A stretch of DNA of 64,000 nucleotides from Prosapia bicincta (GCA_036971475.1 JBAIZL010000006.1:2686001-2750000); one strand, 5' to 3'. Numbered from the stretch's first letter, positions 23,217 to 38,837 are shown. A program made the numbers and translations. The notes: generated by a model not told the origin, from the letters alone.

Positions 23217-24219
23217 TTAAATTCAACCACAGTATATTCCTAATAAATAGTAATAAACTTTATGTATTTCTAAAATCAATTTAACTTTACAGGGAAATCA
23301 ACATTCATAGCTTAGTAGTAAAGCATACATATAAACATTCATTTTATTTTCATGTGGGATAAGATTTATGTAATTAAAAATACTGACTGGATTTAGGAAA
23401 CGAAAAATGTAATGTATTTTTAAGAATTATTGGTTTTCCTCCTTATTTAGAAAAAAAAGGAATCACAATGTGCAAACGATTAATGTGCCAACAAAACACA
23501 TTATAATTTTTTTTATTATCGCAGAAGTATAGTACAAAAATCACTTTTAAAAATTTGGTTTTTATTATAAAAACCTACAATGCTGTGAAATATTTCAGCC
23601 TTTTACCAAACGTCAGGTCCATCATGATGCTGAATACGTCGCAACAAGTACTGTCAATTCATTGCCCCTAGCATCTCTGTTTCAGCAACCTGTACAGCAA
23701 CTTGTCCACTTTGACATATTCACTTAGTGAATCCGATGTCATAGTGATGTTAAATCCCTTTTAGCCTTCAGTAGACTCATTTACGTAATTCCTTTATTTA
23801 TCTTTTACCGCGCACCGACAGATGGTCTCACAATTTTCTCTAAAAATATTATTTCTCTTAGTAAATCTAAAGATTAGCATAATTCCTGAAAATAAGTGAT
23901 ATTTTCGGATCATTTCTATTTTTCTGTGTGGATCTATGGAAAAACGTTGGATAGTCAACTTGGCTTTTACTAAATTTTACTAAAAACTGCAGAAAAATAG
24001 CATCGCTTGAAACATCCCATAAACTCATTTGTAATAACTGATGGTCTAAAGGATTAAAGAAGACAAAGACATATAGTAAAAACCTCAACATTATAAAGGT
24101 ATAGAACCAACTGAAAGATATCAGATTTGCTACACCCGTTCTCCCACAGAAAGCCCTAAGAGTTTTATAAGAGGTGAAGTGGAAGAAATGGGTTAAATCT
24201 TTCGTTATGTCACTTGAGT
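23217..24219. other. AT-rich DNA without recognised features
   Basis: No ORF with coding character and no repeat were recognised. Confidence 0.5.
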
Positions 24220-25995
24220 TACAAGTTTTGAGTTATTTGATGTGTGTTATGATGTTTAGGTTATTTGTCAGACCACTTCTTGTGTTATTTGTATTGCAAT
24301 GCGCTTGCTGGTATATTTGTCTTGGATTATGCTTCTTGAGGTATTTGACTTGCATTATGCCTCTTGGGATATTTGTGTTGCATATGTTTCTTGGGATATT
24401 TGCCTTGGAATATGCTTGCTAAGATATTTGTCTTGCGTTAGCTTCTTGAGATATTTGTCTTGCATTAAGCTTCTCGGGATATTTCTGTCGCATATGTTTC
24501 TTGGGATATTTGCCTTGCATTAGCTTCTTGAGATATTTGTCTTGCATTAAGCTTCTCGGGATATTTCTGTCGCATATGTTTCTTGGGATATTTACCTTGC
24601 ATTAGCTTCTTGAGATATTTGTCTTACATTATGCTTCTTGAGGTATTTGACTTGCATTATGCCTCTTGGGATATTTGTGTTGCATATGTTTCTTGGGATA
24701 TTTGCCTTGGAATATGCTTGCTAAGATATTTGTCTTGCGTTAGCTTCTTGAGATATTTGTCTTGCATTAAGCTTCTCGGGATATTTCTGTCGCATATGTT
24801 TCTTGGGATATTTACCTTGCATTAGCTTCTTGAGATATTTGTCTTACATTATGCTTCTTGGGATAATTGGTTTGCATTGTGCTTCTTGGGATATTTTTGT
24901 CGCATAAGTTTCTTGGGATATTTGCCTTGCAATATGCTAGCTAGGATATTTGTCTTGCATTAGCTTCTTGAGATATTTGTCTTGCATTATTCTTCTTGGG
25001 ATATTTGTTTTGCATTGTGCTTCTTGGGATATTTGTGTCGCATATGTTTCTTGGGATATTTGCCTTTCAATATGCTAGCTAGGATATTTGCCTTGGAATA
25101 TGCTTGCTAGGATATTTGTCTTGCATTAGCTTCTTGAGATATTTGTCTTGCATTAAGCTTCTTGAGATATTTGTGTTGCATATGTTTCTTGGGATATTTG
25201 CCTTGCATTAGCTTCTTGAGATATTTGTCTTGCATTATGCTTCTTGGGATATTTGTGTTGCATATGTTTCTTGGGATATTTGCCTTGCATTAGCTTCTTG
25301 AGATATTTGTCTTGCATTAAGCTTCTTGAGATATTTGTGTTGCATATGTTTCTTGGGATATTTGCCTTGCATTAGCTTCTTGAGATATTTGTCTTGCATT
25401 AAGCTTCTCGGGATATTTCTGTCGCATATGTTTCTTGGGATATTTACCTTGCATTAGCTTCTTGAGATATTTGTCTTACATTATGCTTCTTGGGATAATT
25501 GGTTTGCATTGTGCTTCTTGGGATATTTTTGTCGCATAAGTTTCTTGGGATATTTGCCTTGCAATATGCTAGCTAGGATATTTGTCTTGCATTAGCTTCT
25601 TGAGATATTTGTCTTGCATTATTCTTCTTGGGATATTTGTTTTGCATTGTGCTTCTTGGGATATTTGTGTCGCATATGTTTCTTGGGATATTTGCCTTTC
25701 AATATGCTAGCTAGGATATTTGCCTTGGAATTTGCTTGCTAGGATATTTTTCTTGCATTAGCTTCTTGAGATATTTGTCTTGAATTAAGCTTCTTGAGAT
25801 ATTTGTGTTGCATATGTTTCTTGAGAGATTTTCCTTGCATTATGCTTCTTTGTATATTTATCACTTCTTGGGTTACGCGCTTTCAGTTATTTGTCTATCC
25901 ACATAGTTCCTCAGAATATTTGTCTGGCGTTATAGATATGCGTATTGGTATTATGCGTTTTATGTTATTTGTCCAGCTTTAATGTCTTGCATTGC
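24220..25995 (+). repeat. Minisatellite, 27/28-bp unit with higher-order repeats
   Basis: About 60 units of the type gcttcttgagatatttgtct plus tgcatta/tgcattat run head to tail. Unit length alternates 27 and 28 bp. Larger blocks are duplicated: about 302 bp apart near 24331 and 24633, and about 632 bp apart near 24811 and 25443. Units decay at both ends. The Leu/Ile/Cys-rich open frames across it (24174-24825) follow from the repeat and are not genes. Confidence 0.95.
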
Positions 25996-26955
25996 GTCTA
26001 TTGTGTTAATCGTCGTTACGACACCTGCGTAGATTTAACGTTACTCAATCCTAGATGTTTTTTAGCATTCGCATTGAAATACTTCATGTTTCCTTGTAAT
26101 TAAAAGAAACATTAAAAGAAACAATTTAATCAATTTGAAATGATATTTAACTCTTAATATTTATTATATTCTCTTCCGTCTAATATCGCTCAGGTTGGTC
26201 ACTTATTTTTAAATTAAAGAGGTTTGATCTTTCTAATTCATTTTAGACGTTAATAAAATCAGATTGTAACAGATTTTTTGAATAAATTTTTAAGGTATTC
26301 ACAAAGAATAAATGTTTTAAATATACACTAAACTGACAGTTGTACATAGCTTTATTGTCCTGTGGACAAAGGAAATCTATTATTGAACATACGGGAGATC
26401 CCGAAGCCAGCTTGGAGTTTACGATCTATTCCCAGTACGCCTTTGTAGAACTGAATACATTAAGCTATAGAGAAATCAAGGCGATTTACTTGGCTCAACA
26501 TCTTTTGTGAAGGTTATGGATTAAATGCGTTCAACCTATCTTTTAACTACGTAAACACCGATACATTACCTATAAATGGGTAGATAAAGCTCCGTTGATA
26601 AAGGAAACGGTGCTATTGAAGTGAATAAATTGGGCTTGAAGGAAGTAAATAAATTGTCAAAAGTTAGCCAACATGAGTACTGTAACCTCGAGCAGCTGAT
26701 TCAACAAATTAACTCCTGCTCGATAAAACCATCTGGAAAGTATAAAAATAAATTATTTTGCAACAGAAGTTTAATGGAAAAAAAAACAAACTGTCATTGT
26801 ACAGTCTGAAAAAGTCCTGAACAACTTTATCTTATGCTTGGGACTTGGATTATCTTTTCAACTGCCCTGAACAACATGGTAAGCATAATAACACGAAAAG
26901 CATTTCTCTCTCTCTTTCTCCCTCCCTCCCATTTTCGCTCTCTCCCTTCCTCTCA
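25996..26955. other. AT-rich DNA without recognised features
   Basis: A 62-codon frame at 26621-26809 has no recognisable domain. Confidence 0.5.
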
Positions 26956-26986
<31 letters not shown>

Positions 26987-26991
26987 CCCCA

Positions 26992-27037
<46 letters not shown>
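26956..27037. repeat. Compound microsatellite (CT)n ... (TA)n
   Basis: CT repeats to about 26985, a short linker with cacacata, then TA repeats to 27037. Confidence 0.9.
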
Positions 27038-28559
27038 CAGGTTCTTCCTACATTTACGATCCTGAATACTAGAGCAGTTTTCCTCTTTCATCTCTCAGAA
27101 AATTTCCTTCCCTATTTCTCACAGAGCCTTAATGTATAGGCCTAATACACAGAGTGATTCCTTAAACACACACACAAACTGAAATAATAATGTGGACTGG
27201 AAATATGTTCTAACAAAACACACAAATTAATATTTTATTCATAAACAATATCAACATTAGTGTAGCATTATTATTACATAATATGATTTTCTTACAATAT
27301 AGTCGAATATAGCGCTGGGTGCAAAATAAAATAATACCTTAAAATTAATAAAAGATAGATAGCCTACATTACTAAATTAAAAACTAAATTGTTTTATCCA
27401 TTAGCCCGTGATTAATTATCTTCCCGTGTATTGTATCTATGTTTTATTAGAACACAATTTAATTATATTTACAGGGATCCTGTACTTATAAATCATTAAA
27501 TGAAAACAACAATAGGGAATAATTCAAAGAAAAAATAGGTTTAGTGTGTGACACCTTTTTCCATCCTATTTGGAAACAAGTTTTCTTCATGTAAGCTACC
27601 CTGTCACACTATGGCATAATTTTCCCCTATTCCTGGTACCAGGGATCATTATGTACCATCCATCCCTTTTTATATCTTCCTCTTTACAAAGGCGCGTAAC
27701 CACTGACTTGATTTCTAAATTAATAAAAGGTCAATTGATACATACACAGTAACGTAACGGGTACCTCATGACCTCAATAGAGAGTTGGTCGACTTCGGGG
27801 ACTTGACCCAGTAGCCTACACGTAATACCATAATGTCACTCTTATAACATACCAGGTGACTCTTTGTCCCTACCTTGATATCCTACCATCATTCACAATA
27901 TATTAATATCCTTCGTGGGCGATATAGTATATTTTAGTCACAGTGGTTCATCGACCGGAAAGTAGGAAAAATCAATTGAAAAATGATATTAAATAACCTA
28001 TCTTAAACATATTTACTTATAGAAGACGTTGGATAAAGCTGTTGACCGCATGTGACTCAATATTTGATGAGTTATCTGGGCATTATTAATAGATTATTTC
28101 AACTTTTATTCATTTAAACGAAATTACTTTAAAAGAATAGTATAGTGATTAATTGAGATTCAACGAACGTAATGAACTACAAAATTCAAGAGTTTATAAT
28201 TTTCATTGTAATGTAAAAGGCTTATTTTGATTTCGTAACCAACGATTTTGTTTATAAGTAGGAAATAAACTAGTTAAATTGTTGTTTTCGTTCTAAACCG
28301 TTGTCATATGGAAAGTTTAATTCATATTTTTATTGGCCGTATTGTCACGGATCAACTAACTTGCTTGTAACTAAGCCAAAATACTTATTGAACTACAGCA
28401 ATCCGTAAACGCGTAAAACAATTTTAAATTCAATTTTTTCTTTAAACGTAAGCTAGTCTATCTGTCAGTCTTAACCTAATTTTTAACTGTTTTATTCAGG
28501 TAAATTTTCCGATCACTTGTTTTTTTCAATTGTTATTATAACTAATTTTAAAATGACTT
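27038..28559. other. Unassigned AT-rich DNA with a PLE-C tail fragment
   Basis: The block 'aacgaacgtaatgaactac' near 28165-28200 matches the extreme 3' end of PLE-C (compare 35353 and 63010). Nothing else was recognised. Confidence 0.5.
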
Positions 28560-28878
28560 AACTAAGTGAATACGTAATTGCTTACTTGCTGACGCGTTAA
28601 AAACATTCGTTCCTTTTACGAAGCTAACCCTCTACTGGCGGCATCGGTTGTGTGTAAAGGCTCTAACAGGAATGGATTTATGACTGTGGAATGGGGTGGG
28701 TTGTTTGAGTTGTGTGTCATATAATGGAAAAGGCTGTTGACTTTAAAGTGTGTGTGATCATTTAATACGTTTTCTTTATCTGTTGCGTAGTGTTTGTAGA
28801 TTTCATATTTTTCTAAGGTTGTTAGTTTTTTTTACTTTGTTTTAATGTGTGTAGAACATTTAAATTAGTGTGTATATC

Positions 28879-28914
<36 letters not shown>

Positions 28915-28930
28915 GGGTGTGTTTGAATAT
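28560..28930 (-). mobile_element. PLE-B fragment, 3' end, copy 2
   Basis: A minus-strand, 5'-truncated copy matching 44700-45003. It contains the hammerhead-like end (28575-28625), the C-terminal coding part and the in-frame (CA)n tract, seen here as TG repeats at 28879-28912. Confidence 0.75.
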
Positions 28931-29446
28931 AATTGAGAACAATAAAATGTTGAATATAAACAATTATGAGGTGAATGGGTTTATTTTTACACCTATAAGG
29001 AAGTTTACTGCAGTTGATAAGTAAACCTCAAGCACGAGTTTTTTGTTTGTCGAAGTTAAAGGAGTAAAGCATGTTGCGTTTTCAAGTTCAGTACTCGTAT
29101 TTTGATATTGTTGTCTAGAGTCTAGAATGTAGTAAGGTGGAAGACAAATATCCTGGGTAGTAAATAATGCCAATCTAATATAAAGATTTTAACAAAATTA
29201 TAACTGGAATTTTATAAGAAGACTGTATCAAGATTTTATATCCTTTTGTATTTAAATGTTCAAACATACAAATTTTAATTAACCAGGTGTGACTGATGTT
29301 CGGGAAATCGTATCTGAGTAGAACACACTTGAGAATAATTTATGTTCTGAAACTTTGAAAAAGATCAAAAGCAACCTAACTTTTCTTCAAAGAACTTATT
29401 ATTCACGTTGAGATAGATCCTTATGAAGTTGCTTGATGTAATCATC
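28931..29446. other. Unassigned AT-rich DNA
   Basis: A minus-strand open frame at 28964-29173 has no domain. Confidence 0.45.
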
Positions 29447-30050
29447 TTGAATTCACTGATTAAACTATATTTAAAAAGTACTTAATTAAGTGAATACGTA
29501 ATGGCTTACTTGCTGATGCGTTTCAAAACATTCGTTTCTTTTACAAAGCTAACCCTCTACTGACGGCATCGGTTAGGTACAAAGCCTGTAACAGGATGGA
29601 TTTATGACTGTGGAATGGGGTGGGTTGTTTGAGTTGTGTGTCATATAATGGAAAAGGCTGTTGGATTCAAAATGTGTGATCATTTAATACGTTTCCTTTA
29701 TCTGTTGCGTAGTGTTTGTAGATTTCATATTTTTCTAAGGTTGTTAGTTTTTTACTTTGTTTTAATGTGTGTAGAACAATTAAATTAGTGTGTATGTCGG
29801 TGTGTGTGTGTGTTGGGTGTGTTTTAGGTGGCTGGATTTAGGGTTTGTTTTTTTTTTGGGGGGTATGTGTTCTTCGAAGCGTGTATAGAATGAACTACCG
29901 GTTTGGCCGATGTAATAGCTGGGACAATCGTTACATGTTAATTTGTAAATGCCTGACAGTTTGTATTTGTGAGTTTCTTTTTGAAAAGGTTGTATGTGCT
30001 GCCTGTAACTTTATAAACATGTACAGCGACGCTGTCTAGGTTTGCCAAAT
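29447..30050 (-). pseudogene. PLE-B fragment with GIY-YIG remnant, copy 3
   Basis: Minus-strand copy extending further 5' than the one at 28.6 kb. It reaches the GIY-YIG endonuclease (codons for YYIGQTG at about 29895-29915) and the segment upstream, then ends at about 30045. The CA tract is shorter here (TG repeats 29796-29814). Frameshifts make it non-coding. GIY-YIG endonucleases nick the target for Penelope-like elements. Confidence 0.75.
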
Positions 30051-32399
30051 TTACCTTCCAGTTTACCCTCCACCATTGGTTCAGATTCTACGAAGTTAGT
30101 CTCCATTTATAGGGCCTATGTTCCCCTGCTTTTTCATCGTTCAAGTAAAAAAATGTCGGTGTATATCTAATTAAATATTTTATATTATTACAACCACTGA
30201 AGTCAAATAACACATATTCGTTGTACAACTAAATAATATTGTCTTTTGTACAAAACTGAGTTTTGTAGTAAAACTCCTTTAATACGCTTTATTATACGTA
30301 TGTAAAATAAGGTACTAGAAGGGGATGAGCCATGAAATATGGTAGAAAGATTATATTTATTTTTATAATGTATTATAACCGAACAAAATGCTTTTATAAA
30401 CAGTGAAAATTACAGAACTATGCTATACATTATTTATATCTTTGTTACTGTACTACAGTGTATACATTTTATCAATTAAAATTCATTAAAATCAATGTGT
30501 CAACCAAACGAGCCCACAGCACCTTGAATCTGGGTTTTTTTCCAAAAAACTCCCTTTTATGACTCATCAACGGAGCACTCTATTGTTCTTGGCTTATACT
30601 GGAATGCACCTTTCAGTGAGCCCGTTACATTACCTAAAGGCATTTACGTGTCGAATACCTATGGAGAAATATGTTTTCGTATGAAGTCTATGAAGATTTT
30701 TTCAGAGCAATTAATTATTTTTATCTTCAAAGCGTATGTAAATAGTCAAAAGTAGATTAAATGCTAAATTGAGAGAAAAAATTAAAAATGAATATGCTAT
30801 TATGTGAACGTGTGTTTTGAATAGGCTAAGCTCTTATCTTTACGAAGAGAAATACTCGTTTAAGTGTAATCAATTTATTTTTAATTCATTATAATAATGT
30901 TGGTTTATTCACTTTACGGTTCCCTCTGTATAGGGCCGACTGTTTGCAAAAGTCTTTATTAAAAGAGACGGCCCACCAATATTTCTACGTGGGTGGAAAG
31001 ATTCTAATTCAATAACATAGGCGACCATTGAAGGGATTTTATGGAAGCTACCATACCCACTATTGTTGTTGGCGGGTCCAGATTGACAAGACCCCAAATA
31101 GATTGTTCTATTCTTTTACCTTATCTATTAATATTATTAGTTTTATATTACTATTTTTTTATTACCTAATATATTATTTATCTCAAATAAATCTTGTAGC
31201 CTTTTATGAGTTTATAGTGGTTTCCTTCGTGTGCGAAATACAATGAACAACTGAATTTACAGTTTATACAACTTGGTTCATTGTATTAAGTTTGTGAGTA
31301 AATGCACAGAATGTTAATTAGATCGTTGATTTTTGACTTTCTAGACTAAAGTATTTCCACTTTTTTGTTGGAATGAACACGAACTGTTTGTAAGAACACA
31401 ATTTACGTATAAGCGGGGAATTTTTTAAAGCTTCTATTAGACACGCTCTGGGACCATCCAAAAACAGTGTTACAGCTTAAAAATTAGGCGCCTTATTAAG
31501 GTTTACTATTTAAAAATATGGAGGGATCTACGGTATAGCTTCCTGGATTATTTTCCTACCGAATGCAGTATCGTTACTATCATCCCTGATTTTATTACGT
31601 CACTCCTTCTAGCCTTTCTCCCTTACAGAGATATTTAAACATGCCCTTTTATTTCTTATATGCGTCTGTCATCTCTCACTGTGCATTGAATCCTGCTTCA
31701 AATTCCTGGAGGTTATTTAAAATGTTTTTTATCTTTACCCGATAGATTTCGTACTGGTGATGCAATTATATCATGCGAATGTTTAGGTTTAATTGATGCT
31801 ATAAAATAGAAGTGCCAATAAAAAACTTTACATGAAATCTAGTCTAACCTGTTCGCAAATTTGTTAACAATTTCAAACAAACTTGCTAGACCTGTTTCCA
31901 TTGTAGTCATACAACCTTCACAAATCGTTCAGAAAAAATAAGCTTTAGAGACAACTCTAAGAATACTTCAATAGTTATTCTACTAGGCATGTTTGTAAAT
32001 GAAATGTAATTGTTGTTGTTGAGCTTTAGATTTGTGACAGAAATATATATTTCAATTCAGTAACATATATCCAGAAACCCTTTCTGGGGCTGTTGACTGG
32101 GAACTAGGCAAATTTTTTAAACAATTAACTGCCATTTTAGTGCACTAGCTAAAAGTCGATAAAATAGATGAGGTACATTTGTTCATACTTAAAAACACAT
32201 TCTAAAGTTAAAGCCTACTCAAAAATTAAATTTAGCCTAAGTACATGAACTATTTAGGTGTACCTGTTTAAAAAAACAGATCAAAGGCTTGCCAGACCTA
32301 ATAAGGTTTCATACTGTTAGCAAATTAAAAATAAAGAATGTACAAGACTTCGTTAGAAACTTTTCAACCTCTGTTACCGAGTCAATGGATAGTTACTCG
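30051..32399. other. Unassigned AT-rich DNA
   Basis: Short frames at 30909-31097 (minus) and 31028-31246 (plus) overlap a less AT-rich patch but show no domain. Confidence 0.45.
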
Positions 32400-32818
32400 C
32401 TCTTCGTATGTTTCATTTCTAAAAATGTGGCCACCATCAAACAAAGTTACTGGCATTAAAGTCTTTTTTGGACATTGGCAAAATGATACTTTACGGAATG
32501 AAAACTCTTCGTAAGTTTCATTTTTAAATATGTGGCCACCATCAAACTAAGCTACTGGCATTAAAGTCTTTTACGGACATTGCCAGCATGACAGCTTACG
32601 GAATGAACACTCTTCCTAAGTTTCATTTCTAAATATGCGGCCACCGTCAAACTAAGGTACTGGCATTAAAGTCTTTTACGGACATTGCCTGTATGACAGC
32701 TTACGGAATGAAAACTCTTCGTAAGTTTCATTTCTAAATATGCGGTTCCCTTCAAACTAACTTACTGGCGTTAAAGTCTTTTATGGACATTGCATACCAA
32801 TATTTACGAATATATTTG
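32400..32818 (+). repeat. Minisatellite, four 105-bp units
   Basis: Units start with ctcttcgtaagtttcattt at 32400, 32505, 32610 and 32715 and contain gtggccaccatcaaacta and ggcattaaagtctttt. Spacing is exactly 105 bp. Neighbouring units differ at scattered bases. Confidence 0.9.
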
Positions 32819-33134
32819 TAATGTCAAGTTGTTTTACGTGAAGAAAACCTTGAAATTATTAAATTTGGATTTACTTAAGAGAGTTTGAAATAATGAAATT
32901 ATTACTTGCGGAACAATATTTATAACCAACAAAATACTAAAATTAAACTTTATAGTCCTTTTGTAGGGGTTGATTCCAAAGCCTTTTCTCTGCAACCCTG
33001 TGTGAACTCGATGCATGTAAAATGTTATGACGAGACGAATAAAAACTGCAAACCGATGATTTTTCTTGTTTCACAATATCCCAGCATGACGACAATAATT
33101 TAACTATTATACCTGAACTTTTTGTTATAAGTAA

Positions 33135-33871
33135 GGCTGCGGACATACAGAAAGCAACTAGTGTCGACAACGCAACGCAAACTTGAGTTGCTTTTTCACA
33201 GGGTACAGAGTTGAATGCACATATTTATAGTAAAGTGATAGCAACGCGACTAGCGAGTGACCAGAAGCTAGAGTTGCTCCGGTCACGACATGCTGTAAAC
33301 TCGTTGCTCAGTTTCTCAGTTGCCAGCAGTATTTGTTGTGCTGTGTATGCGTTTTTCAAGAGTGCTATCGTAATTAAATAATAATTATTTTTATTTGTAG
33401 TTTTTGTTTTTCTGTTTCTTTGAATAGTATTTTATTATACTGGCATAGTATGTCAGAAGAACAAAATATTCCTGCTTGTGGTCATGATTTGTGTATCCAA
33501 CAGCTTCAAGACGATGTAAACTATTACCAACAATAATTTTTTCAAAATATATAAAATCGGCACGAACTATAAAATTTGATTTGTTTAAAAACTAATTTTG
33601 TTTAATTGTAATATAATGTTATTTTACGTTATTTTACGAAATACATAAATGATCAATGAACCTTAGCTGAGTGTTATTGTTAATCTTTCTCCAGCTGAAA
33701 TTTGTTCCTTCATCTTTCTTAAAATATAGACATGACGTTCTCTGACGACGACATAACTAACAACTAAACTAGCAACGTTATATGAACAATCTTGTAAACC
33801 GACTAGCAACTTTTCTAATAGCAACTCAAGTTTACGTTGCGTTGCCGTCACCAGTTGCTTTCCGTATGTCC
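33135..33871. mobile_element. PIF/Harbinger-like element 2, decayed
   Basis: Inverted ends share ggacatacggaaagcaac followed by a caacgcaacgcaaacttgag block; TAA lies just outside both ends (33132-33134 and 33872-33874). The right end seems to lack six terminal bases present at the left (ggctgc). A transposase piece sits inside on the minus strand, and a 28-codon plus-strand ORF (33450-33536, MSEEQNIPACG...) occupies the place of the accessory protein, though its family is not recognisable. Confidence 0.65.
33663..33830 (-). pseudogene. Harbinger transposase fragment
   Basis: The minus strand reads SLVVSYVVVRERH, then ISAGERLTITL, then stop. The ERLTITL segment is characteristic of DDE_Tnp_4 transposases just before the helix-turn-helix region. 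Everything downstream, including the DDE residues, is missing. Confidence 0.6.
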
Positions 33872-33874
33872 TAA

Positions 33875-35170
33875 GAATTGTTTTCGCTAACATTTTTACA
33901 AAATTCTGAAACACGTTTGTCATTATATTTTTAAACAGTTTCAAACAGTTTTTATTTGAAATTTGGAATTACTTCAGGAGACGTGTAAACGTACTATCGG
34001 ATGTGTTAAATGAGAGGTTATATGAAGCAGGATCTTGCACAACAATAACTAGCAGACAATCGAAAGTACACCAAGGAATTATGACACCAGACTGCTGCAT
34101 CCTTGGCGCAATAATGTGAAGCATTGATGAACAGCTGTGTCCTGGCAATCCAGTCACTTTCTATTTTCATTCCAAACGTAATGTGAGAGGTTGTTTTATA
34201 ATTATATATACAAGCCAATGTACTGACTGATTCATTAACGTAGAGTCTGAACTTTAAGAGATGAAAATCGAAATTTCGAATGTAGTTCAGATTTATAATT
34301 TAAGTTCTTACTACGAAAGGATTTTGTGAAATTTTAATACTGAAAGAGCAAAACTTACGACTAGACCAATTAACTTAAAAATCAAAATAGACCAATAATT
34401 GAAACTGGTAGAGATTATAAATTTATCCGACCATTTATTTCTACCGTTCTAAAAAACTTGTGTAAAACGTTTATTTTAAATAAATAAAACTGAATATTTT
34501 GCAGAGAATATTGGAATATAGCTTTACTTAGAAAATACAGAGATTTCTTACGACTGGACTAACTGATTTAAAAATCCATATAGGAATCCTAAACTATTAC
34601 AGGAAGAGAATTGAAATGTTTACAGTTTGTTCGATTCATAACACAAGTAACTACTAAGAGAAAATTTTACAAAATGTTAAAAGTAAACGCCAAAATTGAA
34701 AGTTGATTTATTTAAAAGTTGTAATAAGTAGTTATTTGGAAATGTTATTAGATCCTTTATTTACTAATGCAGATGCGTACTAGGAATGGATTTTTATATT
34801 GTGCAAACTTCCATTATATTTGTTAAAAAGTTAATGTTTTTGAAGAAAATGTAAGCTAAAATTTGTACTAAGAAATGCACAGATATCTCTGTCTTACATA
34901 TATATGAAATAGAATTTATTGATTGATTTTGTGACTTATTGAATGAAAATGTAGAGTAAGCTAAAAAATGCAAATTTTGAGTAAATATTCGTCTTATAAT
35001 TTTGAGGACTACTAAAGCAAGATTTAGCAAAATATAAATTTTAATAAAGAAAAAATACAACTCTATTAGTATGTGTTCTTGTTTTTAAGGAGAATCTGAC
35101 ACTTTTTGTAAATAGTAAGAAGCTTAACAAATACATTAACTGTAAAGAGTAGAGAAGGCTTTACTAGTTT
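33875..35170. other. AT-rich DNA without recognised features
   Basis: Short frames at 33969-34218 and 34794-35060 are not convincing. Confidence 0.5.
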
Positions 35171-35345
35171 AGCGTACTATAATTATCCGAACTTTAAATG
35201 TTGTAAATTTGTAAAAACTTACTGAGACAGAACGTTTTCGAACGCCACATAGCGACTGAAAACGTTCTGTCTCAGTAAGATTTTACAAATTCACAAAATT
35301 TAAAGTTCCGATAGTCATAAACTAATGTTATATTGATTAATTAAG
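35171..35345. repeat. PLE-C inverted terminal-repeat pair
   Basis: Two inverted copies of the PLE-C end (tccgaactttaaat ... actgagacagaacgtttt) share a single central stem-loop, cgccacatagcg, near 35252. The element body is missing. The outer right part continues with the PLE-C tail aacgtaatggactacaaaat. Confidence 0.75.
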
Positions 35346-35909
35346 TTTCATTGAACGTAATGGACTACAAAATTCAAGAATTCTATAATTAGATGTAAAA
35401 AAAAGTCTTGAAAACGACATGATTTCAGGTGATTTAACGTCGTTATTCTTTAGAACCACTGATTTACGTTTTACTTAAACTTTCGAGAGCAAGGGTTCCA
35501 TAGGCGATGCTATTCTATTTTATTAATAAAAGAAGGTAATTTAGTTCAATTAAAAATTTAAACAATAAGTATATATTTTTGTTAAATCAGTGGATTATTT
35601 TATTTTTCTATTTTGTTATTTTAATTTCCAAGATAAAATAGTATTTTATAAGATTTATAACTGAATGATAATTTCATCTCAATAAGTTTCAATGTTAACT
35701 CGAATGTCTGTAGGTTTCTACGAGTAAATTTATTATGATTACTTTCGTGCTGTCGGAGCTCAAGTCTTCGAGTTACTTCCAAAAGTCTTTCTCACCACAA
35801 TGTTATAAAAGTTAAAATTTAAAACTAAAATGATTTGATTTAAAAAAATGGAAGTATTTATTTGAGTAAATATTGTTTTTATCTACATACACACACACAC
35901 ACACACACA

Positions 35910-35952
<43 letters not shown>

Positions 35953-36633
35953 AAACATCAAATAAATTTTAATGTCTTCAACCTCCAGGTCGATTCATCC
36001 TGTGACAGTGAGTAAATGGATTAAATTTATAACTTCCAACTGCTCATTAATTATATAACTTCTCATTTCCACAGGATGAGTCGATCTGAAAGTTAAAAGA
36101 ATTTGATTTTGTTTGCATACTGTCGAGAGGCGAACCTCAGTAGTTACAATAATACAGTTTTTATAACACAAAAATTAATTTATGGCCTTCCTCATAATGT
36201 CTATAATTAAAATATTTATGACAAAAAAATGCATTACTAATGTATTTTGAACATTCCTTAGGTTAAAGTATTTTTTAAAAGAGTGAAAACGCTGTAGGCT
36301 TTCTTGTTGCTACAGACTTTTGGGTTAACCAGTGTTCAGTAGGTCAGTGACCTTTTTGGCAACGTTCACAGTTCCTTCCAAAGTGGAACAATAACAATAA
36401 TATATTCAGATATCCGGTGAATATTTTTTTAAAACATGTACATACCAACTTCGTTGCTACTTAAGAGTTAAATCATTTTCATCAAACCAACTTTGTGTAT
36501 TTTGAATTAAATAATTATAACTAAATTCTCCAAAGTAGGAGTTAAGTAAAGTACTAAAGTTATAATATATATAAATAATAAAATATGTATATAAGAGAAA
36601 TACAAATACAAGAATAATTTATTGTATTATACA

Positions 36634-36636
<3 letters not shown>
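35346..36636. other. Unassigned DNA with microsatellite and weak foldback
   Basis: A (CA)n(TA)n tract lies at 35888-35949. Inverted blocks around 35985-36095 (aggtcgattcatcctgtg and its inverse) resemble the CAGGATGA form of the hammerhead-like foldbacks but are strongly decayed. Confidence 0.45.
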
Positions 36637-38644
<2,008 letters not shown>

Positions 38645-38830
38645 AGGTAATTTATTCACTCAGACGCGTCTCAATGACAAAGTCATCATAATCAGTGAGT
38701 GCTTTTACTAAAAACTCCAATCTACAACTAAGGTGAAATTGTATCACCTTGCGAGTGTAACCATACTTTCACCTTAGTTGTAATGACGACGAATTTGTGA
38801 TTGAAACGCATCTGAGTGAATAAATTATTA
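38645..38830. repeat. Foldback carrying hammerhead-like cores
   Basis: Arms begin and end with attcactcagacgcgtctcaa and its inverse. The left arm carries an almost complete motif on the minus strand; the right arm is decayed. It is related to the foldback at 41571-41798. Confidence 0.8.
38657..38701 (-). ncRNA. Hammerhead-like motif, one core change
   Basis: Minus strand: stem I CACTCA/TGAGTG (6 bp), core CTGATTA (G8 changed to T), extra T, stem II GATGAC/GTCATT, GAG in place of GAA, palindromic stem III ACGCGT, H17 = C. The two core changes predict loss of cleavage. Confidence 0.5.
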
Positions 38831-38837
38831 ATTTGAA

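Noticed and set aside
24174..24825. Leu/Ile/Cys-rich ORFs of 74-82 codons
   Set aside because: They are translations of the 27/28-bp minisatellite in different frames, with no start context or conserved protein.
32400..32818. CRISPR-like regular repeats
   Set aside because: Units are contiguous with no unique spacers; the same applies to the 73-, 54- and 49-bp arrays, and this is animal DNA.
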